DNA from: DASSBG01 sp964583865
GTDB taxonomy: Bacteria; Pseudomonadota; Gammaproteobacteria; Xanthomonadales; Rhodanobacteraceae
Length of the DNA: 8,473 nucleotides
Assembly (NCBI GenBank): GCA_964583865.1
Contig: CAZOXZ010000105.1
Coordinates: 1-8,473, forward strand
Direction of reading: 5' to 3'
Shown in pieces: positions 1-6,171 of the stretch. Under the pieces are notes generated by a model. It did no database searches. It worked only from the letters and a program-made list of their open reading frames with translations, and was not told where the DNA came from. The position numbers were made by a program, and so were the translations under genes. Numbering within the stretch: the first letter of the stretch is position 1; every line of letters starts with the position of its first letter.

Positions 1-56
1 GCCTCAAATGGTCGAAAAATCGTTCTCAAAATGGCTGTGCCTCGCTCACATGGTTT

Positions 57-254
57 CTACCGCCCAAGCTCCGGCGCATACAGCACCTCGAACGGATCCT
101 GCGAATCAAACTGCACCAGCGTCAGCGACGCCGTACCCGATGCCTCCTGCTGCTCGGCCAGGAAGGAATTGAACCCACCAATGACATCATCACGAATCGA
201 CTGCATTGAACCCGTGCGATCCAGAATGATGCTGATATGCGTACGCTCGGACAT
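57..254 (-). pseudogene. Truncated vWA-domain protein (N-terminal fragment)
   Basis: The 65-residue product begins with the first strand and helix of a von Willebrand A domain. ISIILDRTGSM (residues 8-17) carries the MIDAS-type D-x-T-x-S metal motif (D12, T14, S16), followed by IGGFNSFLAEQQ and LTLVQFDSQDPFEVLY. Bacterial vWA proteins of this type usually run to about 200 residues; this one stops after YAPELGR, before the later metal-binding segments, and I found no continuation in the other frames between the stop and the window edge. The ATG at 254 is preferred to the ATG at 272 because GGGAGAG lies 7-8 bases upstream of it. It is probably a decayed gene cut by a deletion or rearrangement near position 57; a genuine short protein is less likely. 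Confidence 0.6.
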
Positions 255-299
255 GGGACTCTCCCACAACAATGGAAAACCCGACCCTGCCAGACGCCA

Positions 300-316
300 G
301 TCTCACCAGCTGAGAC
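300..316. promoter_or_regulatory. Short inverted repeat in the divergent intergenic region
   Basis: GTCTCA (300-305) and TGAGAC (311-316) form a perfect 6-bp inverted repeat around a 5-base spacer. It lies between the minus-strand vWA remnant and the plus-strand gene starting at 460, so it could be an operator or simply a hairpin. No convincing promoter was seen nearby; CATAAA at 388-393, preceded by TGC, is only a weak -10-like match for the downstream gene. Confidence 0.22.
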
Positions 317-459
317 AGCCCGTGTTCGGGGCAAGTACCGGTGCGATTACCCGGTAGCCGCGACGCTACCCATTCTCCGGCAGCTGCCATAAACTGGATT
401 CAGGGCCGGCTTTGCACACGTCGCCTCATCGCAAATCGTGACATCTTCCGGGGGAACAC

Positions 460-1197
460 ATGAAAACGCTTTCAGCCTTGTTCGTTTGTTTGTTTCTGGC
501 CGTGCCGGTACTTTCTCATGCCCAGCAAGCGCTGGCGCCGGAAAACGGCAAGTCACCGTCGTATTGCGAATCGCTCCTGGCTACCCACGGCTTGTTGACC
601 CGCGCCCAGTTCCAGTGCGGGTTCAACCGTTACAGCAACCAGCTCATCAACGCTGCAAGGACTTGTTACAAAGAGCTCGGCGAGGAGCGTGCCATGGAGA
701 TCATCAAGTTCGGCATGCTTGAGTTCGACCGGAATGAAGGTGAACTGGGACGCAAGAAGCTGTGTTCTTCGCTGCTCCAGGATTTTCCACAATACGTCGC
801 CATGGTCCCGGAGGGTGCCGACGAGAGTCAGGAAACCGGCGCCGATCATGCTGCGGCCAGCAAGGTGGATGCGAAATTGCTACGCGACCTTGACCGGACC
901 GATTACCTTGAAGTCGCCAGGGAGTGGAGCAAGCTGTACGACAAGCTGGACGCGAAATACAAGAACGCTGTGCATACAAGCGATTCGGTATGGGCCATGG
1001 ATCATGGCGACCTGTACGGCCTGGCCAAGGGGTTTACCTGGAGGCTGTGCGGCAAGTATGCCGACAGTGGGCTGGCGGACACGATTACCAGGGAATTCGG
1101 TGCCCTTGGTGGCCACAGCAAGGCGGAGGAAATGGCCGGATACCGTGCCGGCATGGTCTATTTTTACGTCAAGTACCAGCTGCTGGGATGTGACTGA
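460..1197 (+). CDS. Secreted six-cysteine protein of unknown function
   Basis: I do not recognise the family. The 245-residue product begins with a clear Sec signal peptide: MKTL, a hydrophobic core through about residue 18, and a probable cleavage site after SHA (residue 21), leaving QQALAPENGK as the mature start. The cysteine in the signal core (C10) is not in a lipobox, so a periplasmic or secreted protein is expected rather than a lipoprotein. The mature part has six cysteines (36, 53, 69, 102, 197, 244), an even number that allows three disulfides; four lie in the first 70 mature residues, in a helical-looking stretch. The middle (about 115-135) is acidic and Ala-rich, like a linker between two domains. 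The ATG is set by GGGGGAA ending about 4 bases upstream. A short palindrome (ATGCGC/GCGCAT, 1234-1247) lies after the stop. A 216-base gap separates it from the next gene, so an operon is not obvious. Confidence 0.85.
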   Translation: MKTLSALFVCLFLAVPVLSHAQQALAPENGKSPSYCESLLATHGLLTRAQFQCGFNRYSNQLINAARTCYKELGEERAMEIIKFGMLEFDRNEGELGRKKLCSSLLQDFPQYVAMVPEGADESQETGADHAAASKVDAKLLRDLDRTDYLEVAREWSKLYDKLDAKYKNAVHTSDSVWAMDHGDLYGLAKGFTWRLCGKYADSGLADTITREFGALGGHSKAEEMAGYRAGMVYFYVKYQLLGCD

Positions 1198-1413
1198 CCG
1201 GTTCAGGCGTTGGCTCGATGTGCAACCTGGCCAATGCGCGAGCGCATCTTTCCAGACTTCCGGGGAAGGCAAATCGGCTTGCAGGTTGACGTCTGTGTGC
1301 AACATGGGCGGCTGCTGGCTGCGAATTGCCTGGCGCCCCGCAGCGTCTGGATCGGGCAACCGGCAAGCCTGTATCCTTTGTCGTCGGACTGATACCAGCA
1401 AGGGAGTGAGATC

Positions 1414-3213
1414 ATGGCAACCCAACGCTATTCGGTGACACCGCATCCTGTCGGCACCCTGCTGACGTGGGTGAAATCCGGCGAAATTGCCATCCCGGAA
1501 ATCCAGCGGCCGTTCGTATGGAGCGCTACCAAGGTCCGCAACCTGCTGGATTCGCTCTACCAGGGCTATCCGGTGGGCTACCTCATCGCCTGGCGCAACC
1601 CGACGGTCAAACTGAAGGACGGCACGCACTCGGCCGGCAAGCGCATCCTCATCGACGGCCAGCAGCGCGTGACCGCTTTGATGGCGGCACTGCTGGGCCG
1701 GGAAGTGCTCACTGACGACTATGAAACCGTCCGCATCCGCATTGCCTTTCACCCGCAGGAGCAGAGCTTCGAGGTGGCCAACCCGGCCATCCGCAAGGAT
1801 GCAGAATGGATTGCCGACATTGCCGAGGTGTTCGCGCCGGGAGCCAGCCTCATCCGTACCAGCAACGCCTATGCACAGAAGAATCCGGATGCCGACCCGG
1901 ATGAGGTTGCGCTGGTGCTGGAGAGGCTGCGCGGCATCGTCAATAACCACGTCGGCGTGATCGAGCTGGCCGAAGACCTCGACATCGGCACCGTCACCGA
2001 GATCTTCATTCGCGTCAATTCGGCCGGCGTCACGTTGTCGCAGGCCGATTTCGCCATGTCCAAGATCGCCGTGGACGAAGAATACGGCGGCAACCTGCTG
2101 CGCAAGGCTATCGACTATTTCTGCCATCTAGCCGTGGCGCCGGAGTTCTTGCCCACCATCGAGAAGGTGGACAAGGGTTTTGCCGCCTCCGAGTTCCTGC
2201 CGCAGATGCGCTGGCTGGCCGGCGTCAACGATGACCTCTACGACCCAACCTACACCGACATGCTGCGCGTGGCCTTCACCTCCGAGTTCGGCCGCGGCAA
2301 GCTGAGTGATCTGGTGGCGCTGTTGTCGGGGCGCAACTTCGAGACCCGTGAGTACGAGGACGCCATCGCCGAGGAATCGTTCGCGCGCCTGAAGACCGGC
2401 ATCGAAGCCTTCATGAGCAAGACCCACTTCGACCGCCTGACGATGATTCTGCGCTCGGCCGGTTTCATCGTCTCCAACCTCATCCGCAGCCAGAACGCGG
2501 TCAACTTCGCCTACATCATTTACTTGCGTGGTCGTAGCGACGGCTTGCCGGCTGCCGATCTGGAACGCCTGGTGCGGCGCTGGTACGCGATGTCGATTCT
2601 CACCCGCCGCTACGCCGGCAGCCCGGAGTCCACCTTTGACTTCGACATTCGCCAGATCGAGAGCCAGGGCCTGGAAGCCTACGTCGAATCGGTGATTGCC
2701 AACGAACTGCCGGAAACCTTCTGGACCGGCATGTTGCCGCAGTTGATGGATACCTCCTCGTCCACCAGCCCGTACTTCATCGCCTACATGGCCGCCCAGG
2801 CCCGGCTTGGCGACAAGGGCTTCCTGTCCACCAACATCACCGTGCGCGACCTGCTGCTCAACCGTGGCGACAAGCACCACGTCTTTCCGCGCAAGCACCT
2901 GCAGCGCCTCGGTCTGAGCCGTGGCCGCTACAACCAGATCGCCAACTTCGTGATGGCGCAGAGCGAGATCAACATCGCCATCGGCGACACGCCGCCTGAG
3001 CAGTACTTTGCCGAGCTTGCCGAGCAGGTTCGCGGCGGCCCCCGGCGTTATGGCGGCATCACCGATCCGGACGAGTTGCGCGAGAATCTGGCACAGAATT
3101 GCCTGCCCGAGTCACTGGCTGAAGGCATCGTGCCCGAATACGAAGATTTTCTTGCGCAGCGCCGCAAACTGATGGCGCTGCGAATCCGCGAATGGTTCCA
3201 GGCGTTGTCCTGA
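1414..3213 (+). CDS. GmrSD-like DUF262/DUF1524 nuclease
   Basis: This 599-residue protein has the architecture of single-chain GmrSD-type proteins. The N-terminal DUF262 domain shows IPEIQRPFVW (27-36), GYPVG (51-55), the hallmark DGQQR (81-85) and FIRVNSAGVTLSQADF (198-213). In the family this ParB-like domain binds or hydrolyses nucleotides. The C-terminal part carries a DUF1524 HNH motif: HHVFP (488-492) followed by asparagines at 511 and 520, giving a likely catalytic H489-N511-N520 set. Family members (GmrSD, BrxU, SspE) cleave modified DNA or act in phage defence; which modification is sensed here cannot be read from sequence. Both signature motifs are intact, so it is probably active. 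AAGGGAG, 7 bases upstream, supports the ATG. No methylase, Dnd/Ssp or BREX gene lies in the window, so it appears to act alone. No clear promoter is visible in the 216 bases before it. Confidence 0.92.
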   Translation: MATQRYSVTPHPVGTLLTWVKSGEIAIPEIQRPFVWSATKVRNLLDSLYQGYPVGYLIAWRNPTVKLKDGTHSAGKRILIDGQQRVTALMAALLGREVLTDDYETVRIRIAFHPQEQSFEVANPAIRKDAEWIADIAEVFAPGASLIRTSNAYAQKNPDADPDEVALVLERLRGIVNNHVGVIELAEDLDIGTVTEIFIRVNSAGVTLSQADFAMSKIAVDEEYGGNLLRKAIDYFCHLAVAPEFLPTIEKVDKGFAASEFLPQMRWLAGVNDDLYDPTYTDMLRVAFTSEFGRGKLSDLVALLSGRNFETREYEDAIAEESFARLKTGIEAFMSKTHFDRLTMILRSAGFIVSNLIRSQNAVNFAYIIYLRGRSDGLPAADLERLVRRWYAMSILTRRYAGSPESTFDFDIRQIESQGLEAYVESVIANELPETFWTGMLPQLMDTSSSTSPYFIAYMAAQARLGDKGFLSTNITVRDLLLNRGDKHHVFPRKHLQRLGLSRGRYNQIANFVMAQSEINIAIGDTPPEQYFAELAEQVRGGPRRYGGITDPDELRENLAQNCLPESLAEGIVPEYEDFLAQRRKLMALRIREWFQALS

Positions 3214-3289
3214 ACCGGCCGCAGCGCGGTGCCACCGGCGGTCTCGTGCCAACGCCGAGGCCGCCGCATGGTTGCCTGCGGGTCTGCAC

Positions 3290-3442
3290 TCATGCCATTT
3301 CGGTTTTCATGAAGTCGAACATGGCGTCCAGGAACTCGATGGCTTTTTCCGGTTCCATCGTGGCCAGATCGTCGCCTGGGAGCCTGGGCGGCAGAAACAC
3401 AAGCGGCTGCGGCTGCGCCCTTTCGGCGGCGAATTCAACCAC
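3290..3442 (-). CDS. Possible small protein, 50 residues, or gene remnant
   Basis: A minus-strand frame opening with GTG at 3442 gives 50 residues and ends with TGA at 3290. The C-terminal half reads like real protein: EPEKAIEFLDAMFDFMKTEM is an amphipathic, acidic helix-like segment, and many third codon positions are G or C, as in neighbouring genes. The first half, with PQPLVFLPPRLPGDDL, is proline-rich. An in-frame TGA lies five codons before the GTG, and no strong ribosome site precedes it (only GAG near the expected distance). It may therefore be a small gene, an internal ATG-started peptide, or the 3' end of a degraded gene. It lies tail-to-tail with the DUF262 gene and 60 bases past the potassium-channel hairpin. 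No family was recognised. Confidence 0.3.
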   Translation of the reverse strand: MVEFAAERAQPQPLVFLPPRLPGDDLATMEPEKAIEFLDAMFDFMKTEMA

Positions 3443-3501
3443 GAGGTGCGACGCTCAAGTGAACGCAAGAATACCTCGGTTGGCGCATTTTCATCGGCGC
3501 T

Positions 3502-3524
3502 CGTTGTGGGGCCCTGCCCCAACG
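3502..3524 (-). terminator. Hairpin just after the potassium-channel stop
   Basis: CGTT-gt-GGGGC (3502-3512), the loop CCT and GCCCC-AACG (3516-3524) form a GC-rich stem with one 2-base bulge, beginning 6 bases past the channel stop codon. Its position suits a transcription terminator or an mRNA 3' stabiliser. No T-run follows on the minus strand, so intrinsic termination is not certain. Confidence 0.38.
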
Positions 3525-3529
3525 CGGGC

Positions 3530-4231
3530 TCAGGGCTCGGCACCATCATCAGCCGACCGCCTGACTGCCAGAAGCGCGCTGGCGAAAATGCCGGTCGGGA
3601 CGGCCACCAATCCCATGCTGCAAAACAGGACGATGAAGGTGAATAGCCGGCCTCCGACGGTCACCGGATAAATGTCGCCGTAGCCGACCGTGGTGACCGT
3701 GATCAACGCCCACCACAGCGCATCGAAGATGCTGCGAAAGACCTCCGGCTGCGCATCGTGCTCGAAGTAGTAGATGCCGATGGCCGAAAAGTAGATGGCC
3801 ACCAGCAGGATGCCCAGGGAAATGAGCAGTTCCTGCTTCGCCTCGTAGAACGCCCTGTACAGTCGGTTGATCGCCGAGTTGTAGCGAGCCATCTTCAGCA
3901 GTCGCAGGAACCGCAGCAAGCGGATGACGCGCAAGCTGCGCAGGTCAACCGCCATGGTCAGGTAGAACGGCGCGATGGCCAGAAGATCAACCATGCCGTA
4001 GAAGCTGAAAATGAACTTCAGCTTGTGCTCGGCGGTCGCAAGGCGATACAGATATTCGGCGGTGAAGATGGCGACCACGACGTACTCGAAGACCCTCAGC
4101 GTCTGCATGAGATCTGGAGACAGATCGGGCAGCGTACCAAGCGAGAAGGAGATCACCGACAGGATGATCAGCCCCATCAGGATGGATGCGGGCACCGGGC
4201 GGTCCAGGAAGTTGCGATGACTTTCTTTCAT
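3530..4231 (-). CDS. Voltage-gated potassium channel, six-TM
   Basis: The 233-residue inner-membrane protein has the full layout of a Kv/KvAP-type channel subunit, four of which would form a K+ pore. Approximate segments are S1 16-33, S2 46-63, S3 75-94, S4 97-115, S5 134-155, pore helix 166-180, filter, and S6 194-220. The selectivity filter TTVGYGD (180-186) is intact. S4 has a basic residue at every third position (R98, R101, R104, R107, R110, K113), the mark of a working voltage sensor. The C-terminal tail after S6 is only about 13 residues, so no RCK/TrkA-N or cyclic-nucleotide domain is fused; gating should be by voltage alone. The frame extends upstream to 4396, but that extension is not hydrophobic or conserved-looking, and the ATG at 4231 has GGAAC 7-8 bases before it. 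The gene stands alone, presumably in membrane-potential or K+ homeostasis. Confidence 0.93.
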   Translation of the reverse strand: MKESHRNFLDRPVPASILMGLIILSVISFSLGTLPDLSPDLMQTLRVFEYVVVAIFTAEYLYRLATAEHKLKFIFSFYGMVDLLAIAPFYLTMAVDLRSLRVIRLLRFLRLLKMARYNSAINRLYRAFYEAKQELLISLGILLVAIYFSAIGIYYFEHDAQPEVFRSIFDALWWALITVTTVGYGDIYPVTVGGRLFTFIVLFCSMGLVAVPTGIFASALLAVRRSADDGAEP

Positions 4232-4261
4232 TGTTGTTGTTCCATGTCGTTGCGTTGCGTT

Positions 4262-4318
4262 CACAACCCGGGGATGCCCGATTGCCGTGATTGGACAGCA
4301 TGCCGGCCTCGGGTTGTG
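4262..4318. repeat. Spaced inverted repeat upstream of the K+ channel gene
   Basis: CACAACCCGGGG (4262-4273) and CCTCGGGTTGTG (4307-4318) are complementary at 11 of 12 positions and are separated by 33 bases. The pair lies 31-87 bases before the channel start codon, in what should be its promoter or 5' leader. It may be a regulator site or a leader hairpin; no -10/-35 pair was convincing here. Confidence 0.4.
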
Positions 4319-4422
4319 CGCTTGATTCTGGCAGATCACGGCCTCAGCCTGCGCACGCGGATGACTCGCCAGGGCGTCGCAAAGAACCGCAAGCACTGCG
4401 CCACGGCGTCACCGGAACATGC

Positions 4423-4444
4423 AAAAAACACTGCCGCGCGGCAG
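4423..4444 (-). terminator. Candidate intrinsic terminator, minus strand
   Basis: CTGCCGCGCGGCAG (4431-4444) is a perfect 14-bp palindrome. Read on the minus strand it is followed by TG and then six T residues (4428-4423), the form of a rho-independent terminator. It would stop minus-strand transcripts before the channel gene, including read-through from the HEPN gene ending at 4909, although that is 465 bases upstream. Confidence 0.45.
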
Positions 4445-4512
4445 CTGCAAAGCGGTAAATTTCACCCACACACTTCGAGGCAGGGCAACGAATGCAATCG
4501 GGGGCGATGTAG

Positions 4513-4543
4513 GCCGGATCAAGCGCGCCAGCGCGGATCCGGC
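4513..4543. repeat. REP-like hairpin
   Basis: GCCGGATC (4513-4520) and GATCCGGC (4536-4543) form a perfect 8-bp stem, with an inner GCGC/GCGC pairing in the 15-base loop and GTGACG right after it. The form resembles extragenic palindromes of gammaproteobacteria. It opens a cluster of hairpins that fills much of the gene-free region from 4232 to 4908. Confidence 0.55.
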
Positions 4544-4568
4544 GTGACGCGTGGCCAAGCCCCACAGA

Positions 4569-4674
4569 TTGGAACCGGCGCAGCCGGATCCAACATCACG
4601 CAGCCCTTGCAACACCCGTTCTAATCAAAAGGCACTGGACCCCGGATCTGCACTACGCTCCGTCCGGGGTGACG
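4569..4674 (+). repeat. Composite hairpin repeat, copy C
   Basis: Two hairpins are joined by a linker of about 45 bases. The first has arms TTGGAACCGGC (4569-4579) and GCCGGATCCAA (4583-4593), with a 3-base loop and one mismatch. The second has ACCCCGGA (4639-4646) and TCCGGGGT (4663-4670), with a loop containing CTACGCTC and the tail GACGG. The same order is seen at 6645-6752, and its first half at 7591-7661, all in the same direction. This copy lies past the end of the MNT/HEPN block. Confidence 0.6.
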
Positions 4675-4685
4675 GGGCGTTTCAG

Positions 4686-4718
4686 CCCCGGGTCTCGCTC
4701 CGCTCGTCCGGGGTGACG
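4686..4718 (+). repeat. REP-like hairpin adjoining copy C
   Basis: CCCCGG (4686-4691) pairs with CCGGGG (4708-4713) around a loop holding CTCGCTCCGCTCG, again followed by TGACGG. It is a tandem near-duplicate of the second hairpin of copy C, 16 bases downstream of it and in the same orientation. Confidence 0.5.
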
Positions 4719-4757
4719 GGTTGTCCCGGCGACACAAAGTACGTCGTCATCTCGGGG

Positions 4758-4780
4758 GCGGCTGCGCTTTTTGCAGCCGC
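4758..4780. repeat. GC-rich hairpin with T-rich loop
   Basis: GCGGCTGC (4758-4765) and GCAGCCGC (4773-4780) make a perfect 8-bp stem with the loop GCTTTTT. No T-run follows on either strand, so it is not a standard terminator. The remaining 128 bases up to the HEPN stop codon (4781-4908) hold no gene, promoter or repeat that I can support. Confidence 0.4.
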
Positions 4781-4908
4781 AACCCGACACCGAAGGCATG
4801 GATGCCGAAGGTGAACATCGGCGGAGCCGATGGCCCGGAGGGCGAGCACCAGGATGGTGCGAGTAAATCCAGTGCCTTTGCAGTCCGACAGGCCGTGCCA
4901 ACCCGCAA

Positions 4909-5382
4909 TCACCGCGCCAACTGGCTTTCCGCCTCCGCCAGAACGTGATTCGTTATGCGCACGAGCGCAGGTGCACAGTTCCATGCCAACGTCAGCACCG
5001 CGGCGTGCCGTTCGGGTGCATCCGGATACTCGTGTACCAACCGGTTGCGAATCGCGCGAATCCGGTCCCATTCTGCCTGGTCCGGCAGGACTTTCAATTG
5101 CTCCAGGCGGGCCAGGCGATCACGCATCGACCAATCCCGACAAGGCTCTTGCATGAGGGTCAGCAACGCTGGAAAAAGCTGGCTGGCCAAGGCATCCTGC
5201 AGCTTTCCGAACCGGTAGACAAACTGATCCAGCGTGCGTACGAGATCATCCGTGGCATCCACCAGTGTTTGCCCTTCGGCCGGCATCATGTCTGCCAGCT
5301 CACCCATGGCCGAATGCAAACGCGCTGCGTGTTGTTGACAGACATGGATCGCTGATTCAAGGCGGCTTTCATCGGGCGTCAC
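4909..5382 (-). CDS. HEPN-domain protein, probable toxin of MNT/HEPN pair
   Basis: The 157-residue, mostly helical protein carries IRNRLVHEY (111-119), which gives the HEPN RNase motif R-x4-H-x-Y (R112, H117, Y119). In characterised HEPN/MNT pairs the Arg and His form the RNase site, and the Tyr is the residue that the MNT partner adenylylates. The first 90 residues (with LDQFVYRFGKLQDALASQLF) precede the motif, making the protein longer than the compact HepT at 5768-6073, so it belongs to a different HEPN subgroup. It starts with GTG at 5382 inside GTGA, overlapping the stop of the nucleotidyltransferase gene by 4 bases, which implies translational coupling and a matched toxin-antitoxin ratio. 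Its toxicity and target are inferred from family and context. Confidence 0.82.
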   Translation of the reverse strand: MTPDESRLESAIHVCQQHAARLHSAMGELADMMPAEGQTLVDATDDLVRTLDQFVYRFGKLQDALASQLFPALLTLMQEPCRDWSMRDRLARLEQLKVLPDQAEWDRIRAIRNRLVHEYPDAPERHAAVLTLAWNCAPALVRITNHVLAEAESQLAR

Positions 5383-5684
5383 AGAACAATGCCCTCGGTT
5401 CGTGCCACGTCAAAAATGGCGGGTCGTTCACGCATGCCGGGATGATCCACCAGGAGATCAATACGGCGCTCACCCAGCTGATGCTGCAGTTCCACCCACA
5501 GGTCAATCTCTGCCTGCAGCGCTTCGTCCACCGTTCTTGCCTGGCTGGCGATGTACAAATCGATATCGCCGCCACGTGCTTCATCATCCGTACGCGAGCC
5601 GAACAATCGCACCTCCGCGCGGCTGCCGAAATGCCGTTGCACTGCGGTCTTGATGATCTTGACTTGATCCTGCGTCAGACGCAT
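5379..5684 (-). CDS. MNT-type nucleotidyltransferase, probable antitoxin
   Basis: The 101-residue product is a minimal nucleotidyltransferase. VRLFGSRTDDEARGGDIDLY holds the G29-S30 pair and D40-x-D42, and RRIDLLV supplies the third expected acidic residue, D76. All three metal-binding Asp residues therefore seem present, and the enzyme should be able to transfer AMP. In the family this silences the partner HEPN RNase by modifying its Tyr. The start is placed at 5684 because GGAG lies 7 bases before that ATG and an extended -10 (5713-5721) sits shortly upstream; the frame stays open to 5765 without further protein-like features. It overlaps the HEPN gene by 4 bases. An 84-base gap separates it from hepT, so it may be transcribed both from its own promoter and by read-through. 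Confidence 0.87.
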   Translation of the reverse strand: MRLTQDQVKIIKTAVQRHFGSRAEVRLFGSRTDDEARGGDIDLYIASQARTVDEALQAEIDLWVELQHQLGERRIDLLVDHPGMRERPAIFDVARTEGIVL

Positions 5685-5712
5685 TGCCGGGCTCCGTGAA
5701 CTGCCTCCGGGC

Positions 5713-5721
5713 ATGATAGCA
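5713..5721 (-). promoter_or_regulatory. Extended -10 promoter of the second MNT/HEPN pair
   Basis: Read on the minus strand, TGCTATCAT is TGn plus a 5/6 match to TATAAT. It lies 29 bases before the chosen ATG at 5684, in the 84-base gap after hepT. No good -35 is present at 17 bases, as is tolerated for extended -10 promoters. It implies that this pair can be expressed apart from the upstream mntA-hepT genes. Confidence 0.5.
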
Positions 5722-5767
5722 GTTGGCCCGATTTCGCCTGGATCGGCAACAAAATGTGCGTACACAA

Positions 5768-6073
5768 TTACTGCAGTCTTGCCCGTGCGAATTCGAGCAA
5801 TTGACGGTGGTATCCATCGACGATGATTGACACGACCAGTGCGCGGTCGATGTTGAGGTAGTCATGGACCAGGGCATTGCGCAAGCCGATGACTTGGCGC
5901 CAGGGGATGCCGGAATCATCCAGGCCGTCAGCCTGCAGCTTCTCGAACACACGTCTCGCCTCGCCGGGTACGTGCCGCCCAGTCGCCTTGAGAGTTTGCT
6001 TCGCGACACCGACGCAACTTTCAATCAACAGTTGCAAATTGCGTTCGATGGCGTGGTATTCGATCGCGGTCAC
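5768..6073 (-). CDS. hepT: HepT-like HEPN RNase toxin (DUF86)
   Basis: The 101-residue helical product matches the DUF86/HepT family: an N-terminal helix IERNLQLLIESCVGVAKQ (9-26), then VIGLRNALVHDYLNID (61-76) with the R-x4-H-x-Y motif (R65, H70, Y72). Known HepT proteins are mRNA-cleaving dimers held in check by a cognate MNT protein that adds AMP to the Tyr; the target residue is present here. The length is near the low end of the family. The start is a GTG at 6073 within GTGA, overlapping the preceding 33-codon gene by 4 bases, so its translation probably depends on that mini-gene. The matching MNT gene lies one gene upstream (6164-6556). Confidence 0.9.
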   Translation of the reverse strand: MTAIEYHAIERNLQLLIESCVGVAKQTLKATGRHVPGEARRVFEKLQADGLDDSGIPWRQVIGLRNALVHDYLNIDRALVVSIIVDGYHRQLLEFARARLQ

Positions 6074-6171
6074 GTGTCCATGCGCGGCGTGACGGCCACG
6101 GAGTTTTTTTCCAGCTCCTCCTCCAGCTCCGCCAGTTGATCACGTACCGCGACCTTGTACGCCTCATCCAT
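6070..6171 (-). CDS. 33-residue mini-gene between mntA and hepT
   Basis: A frame from the ATG at 6171 to the TGA at 6070 encodes 33 residues, beginning MDEAYKVAVRDQLAELEEEL. The first 22 residues look like one acidic amphipathic or coiled-coil-prone helix; the tail SVAVTPRMDT is extended and basic-to-neutral. Its ATG lies within the last codons of mntA (8-base overlap, ATGGATGA), and its stop overlaps the hepT GTG by 4 bases, so it bridges the two genes with no free base. Without it, hepT would sit about 90 bases past mntA, unlike the direct overlap usual for such pairs. I do not recognise a family. It may be a third component (chaperone-like helix or antitoxin part), a leader that couples translation, or the residue of a split domain. 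Confidence 0.55.
   Translation of the reverse strand: MDEAYKVAVRDQLAELEEELEKNSVAVTPRMDT

Noticed and set aside
1234..1251. Terminator after the secreted-protein gene
   Set aside because: The stem is only five to six pairs and is followed by CTTTCC rather than a T-run, so it is mentioned with the gene but not listed.
880..2127. Long minus-strand frame of 415 codons opposite the DUF262 gene
   Set aside because: It is an antisense shadow of a strongly supported gene in GC-rich DNA and shows no recognisable motif; the frame at 2128-2898 is the same kind of artefact.
3758..4624. Plus-strand frame of 288 codons opposite the potassium channel
   Set aside because: The protein is Gln/Asp/Arg-rich without motifs, and the minus strand encodes S1-S6 and the TVGYGD filter.
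4513..4780. CRISPR-like array in the hairpin cluster
   Set aside because: The units are self-complementary, unequal in length and not separated by uniform spacers.
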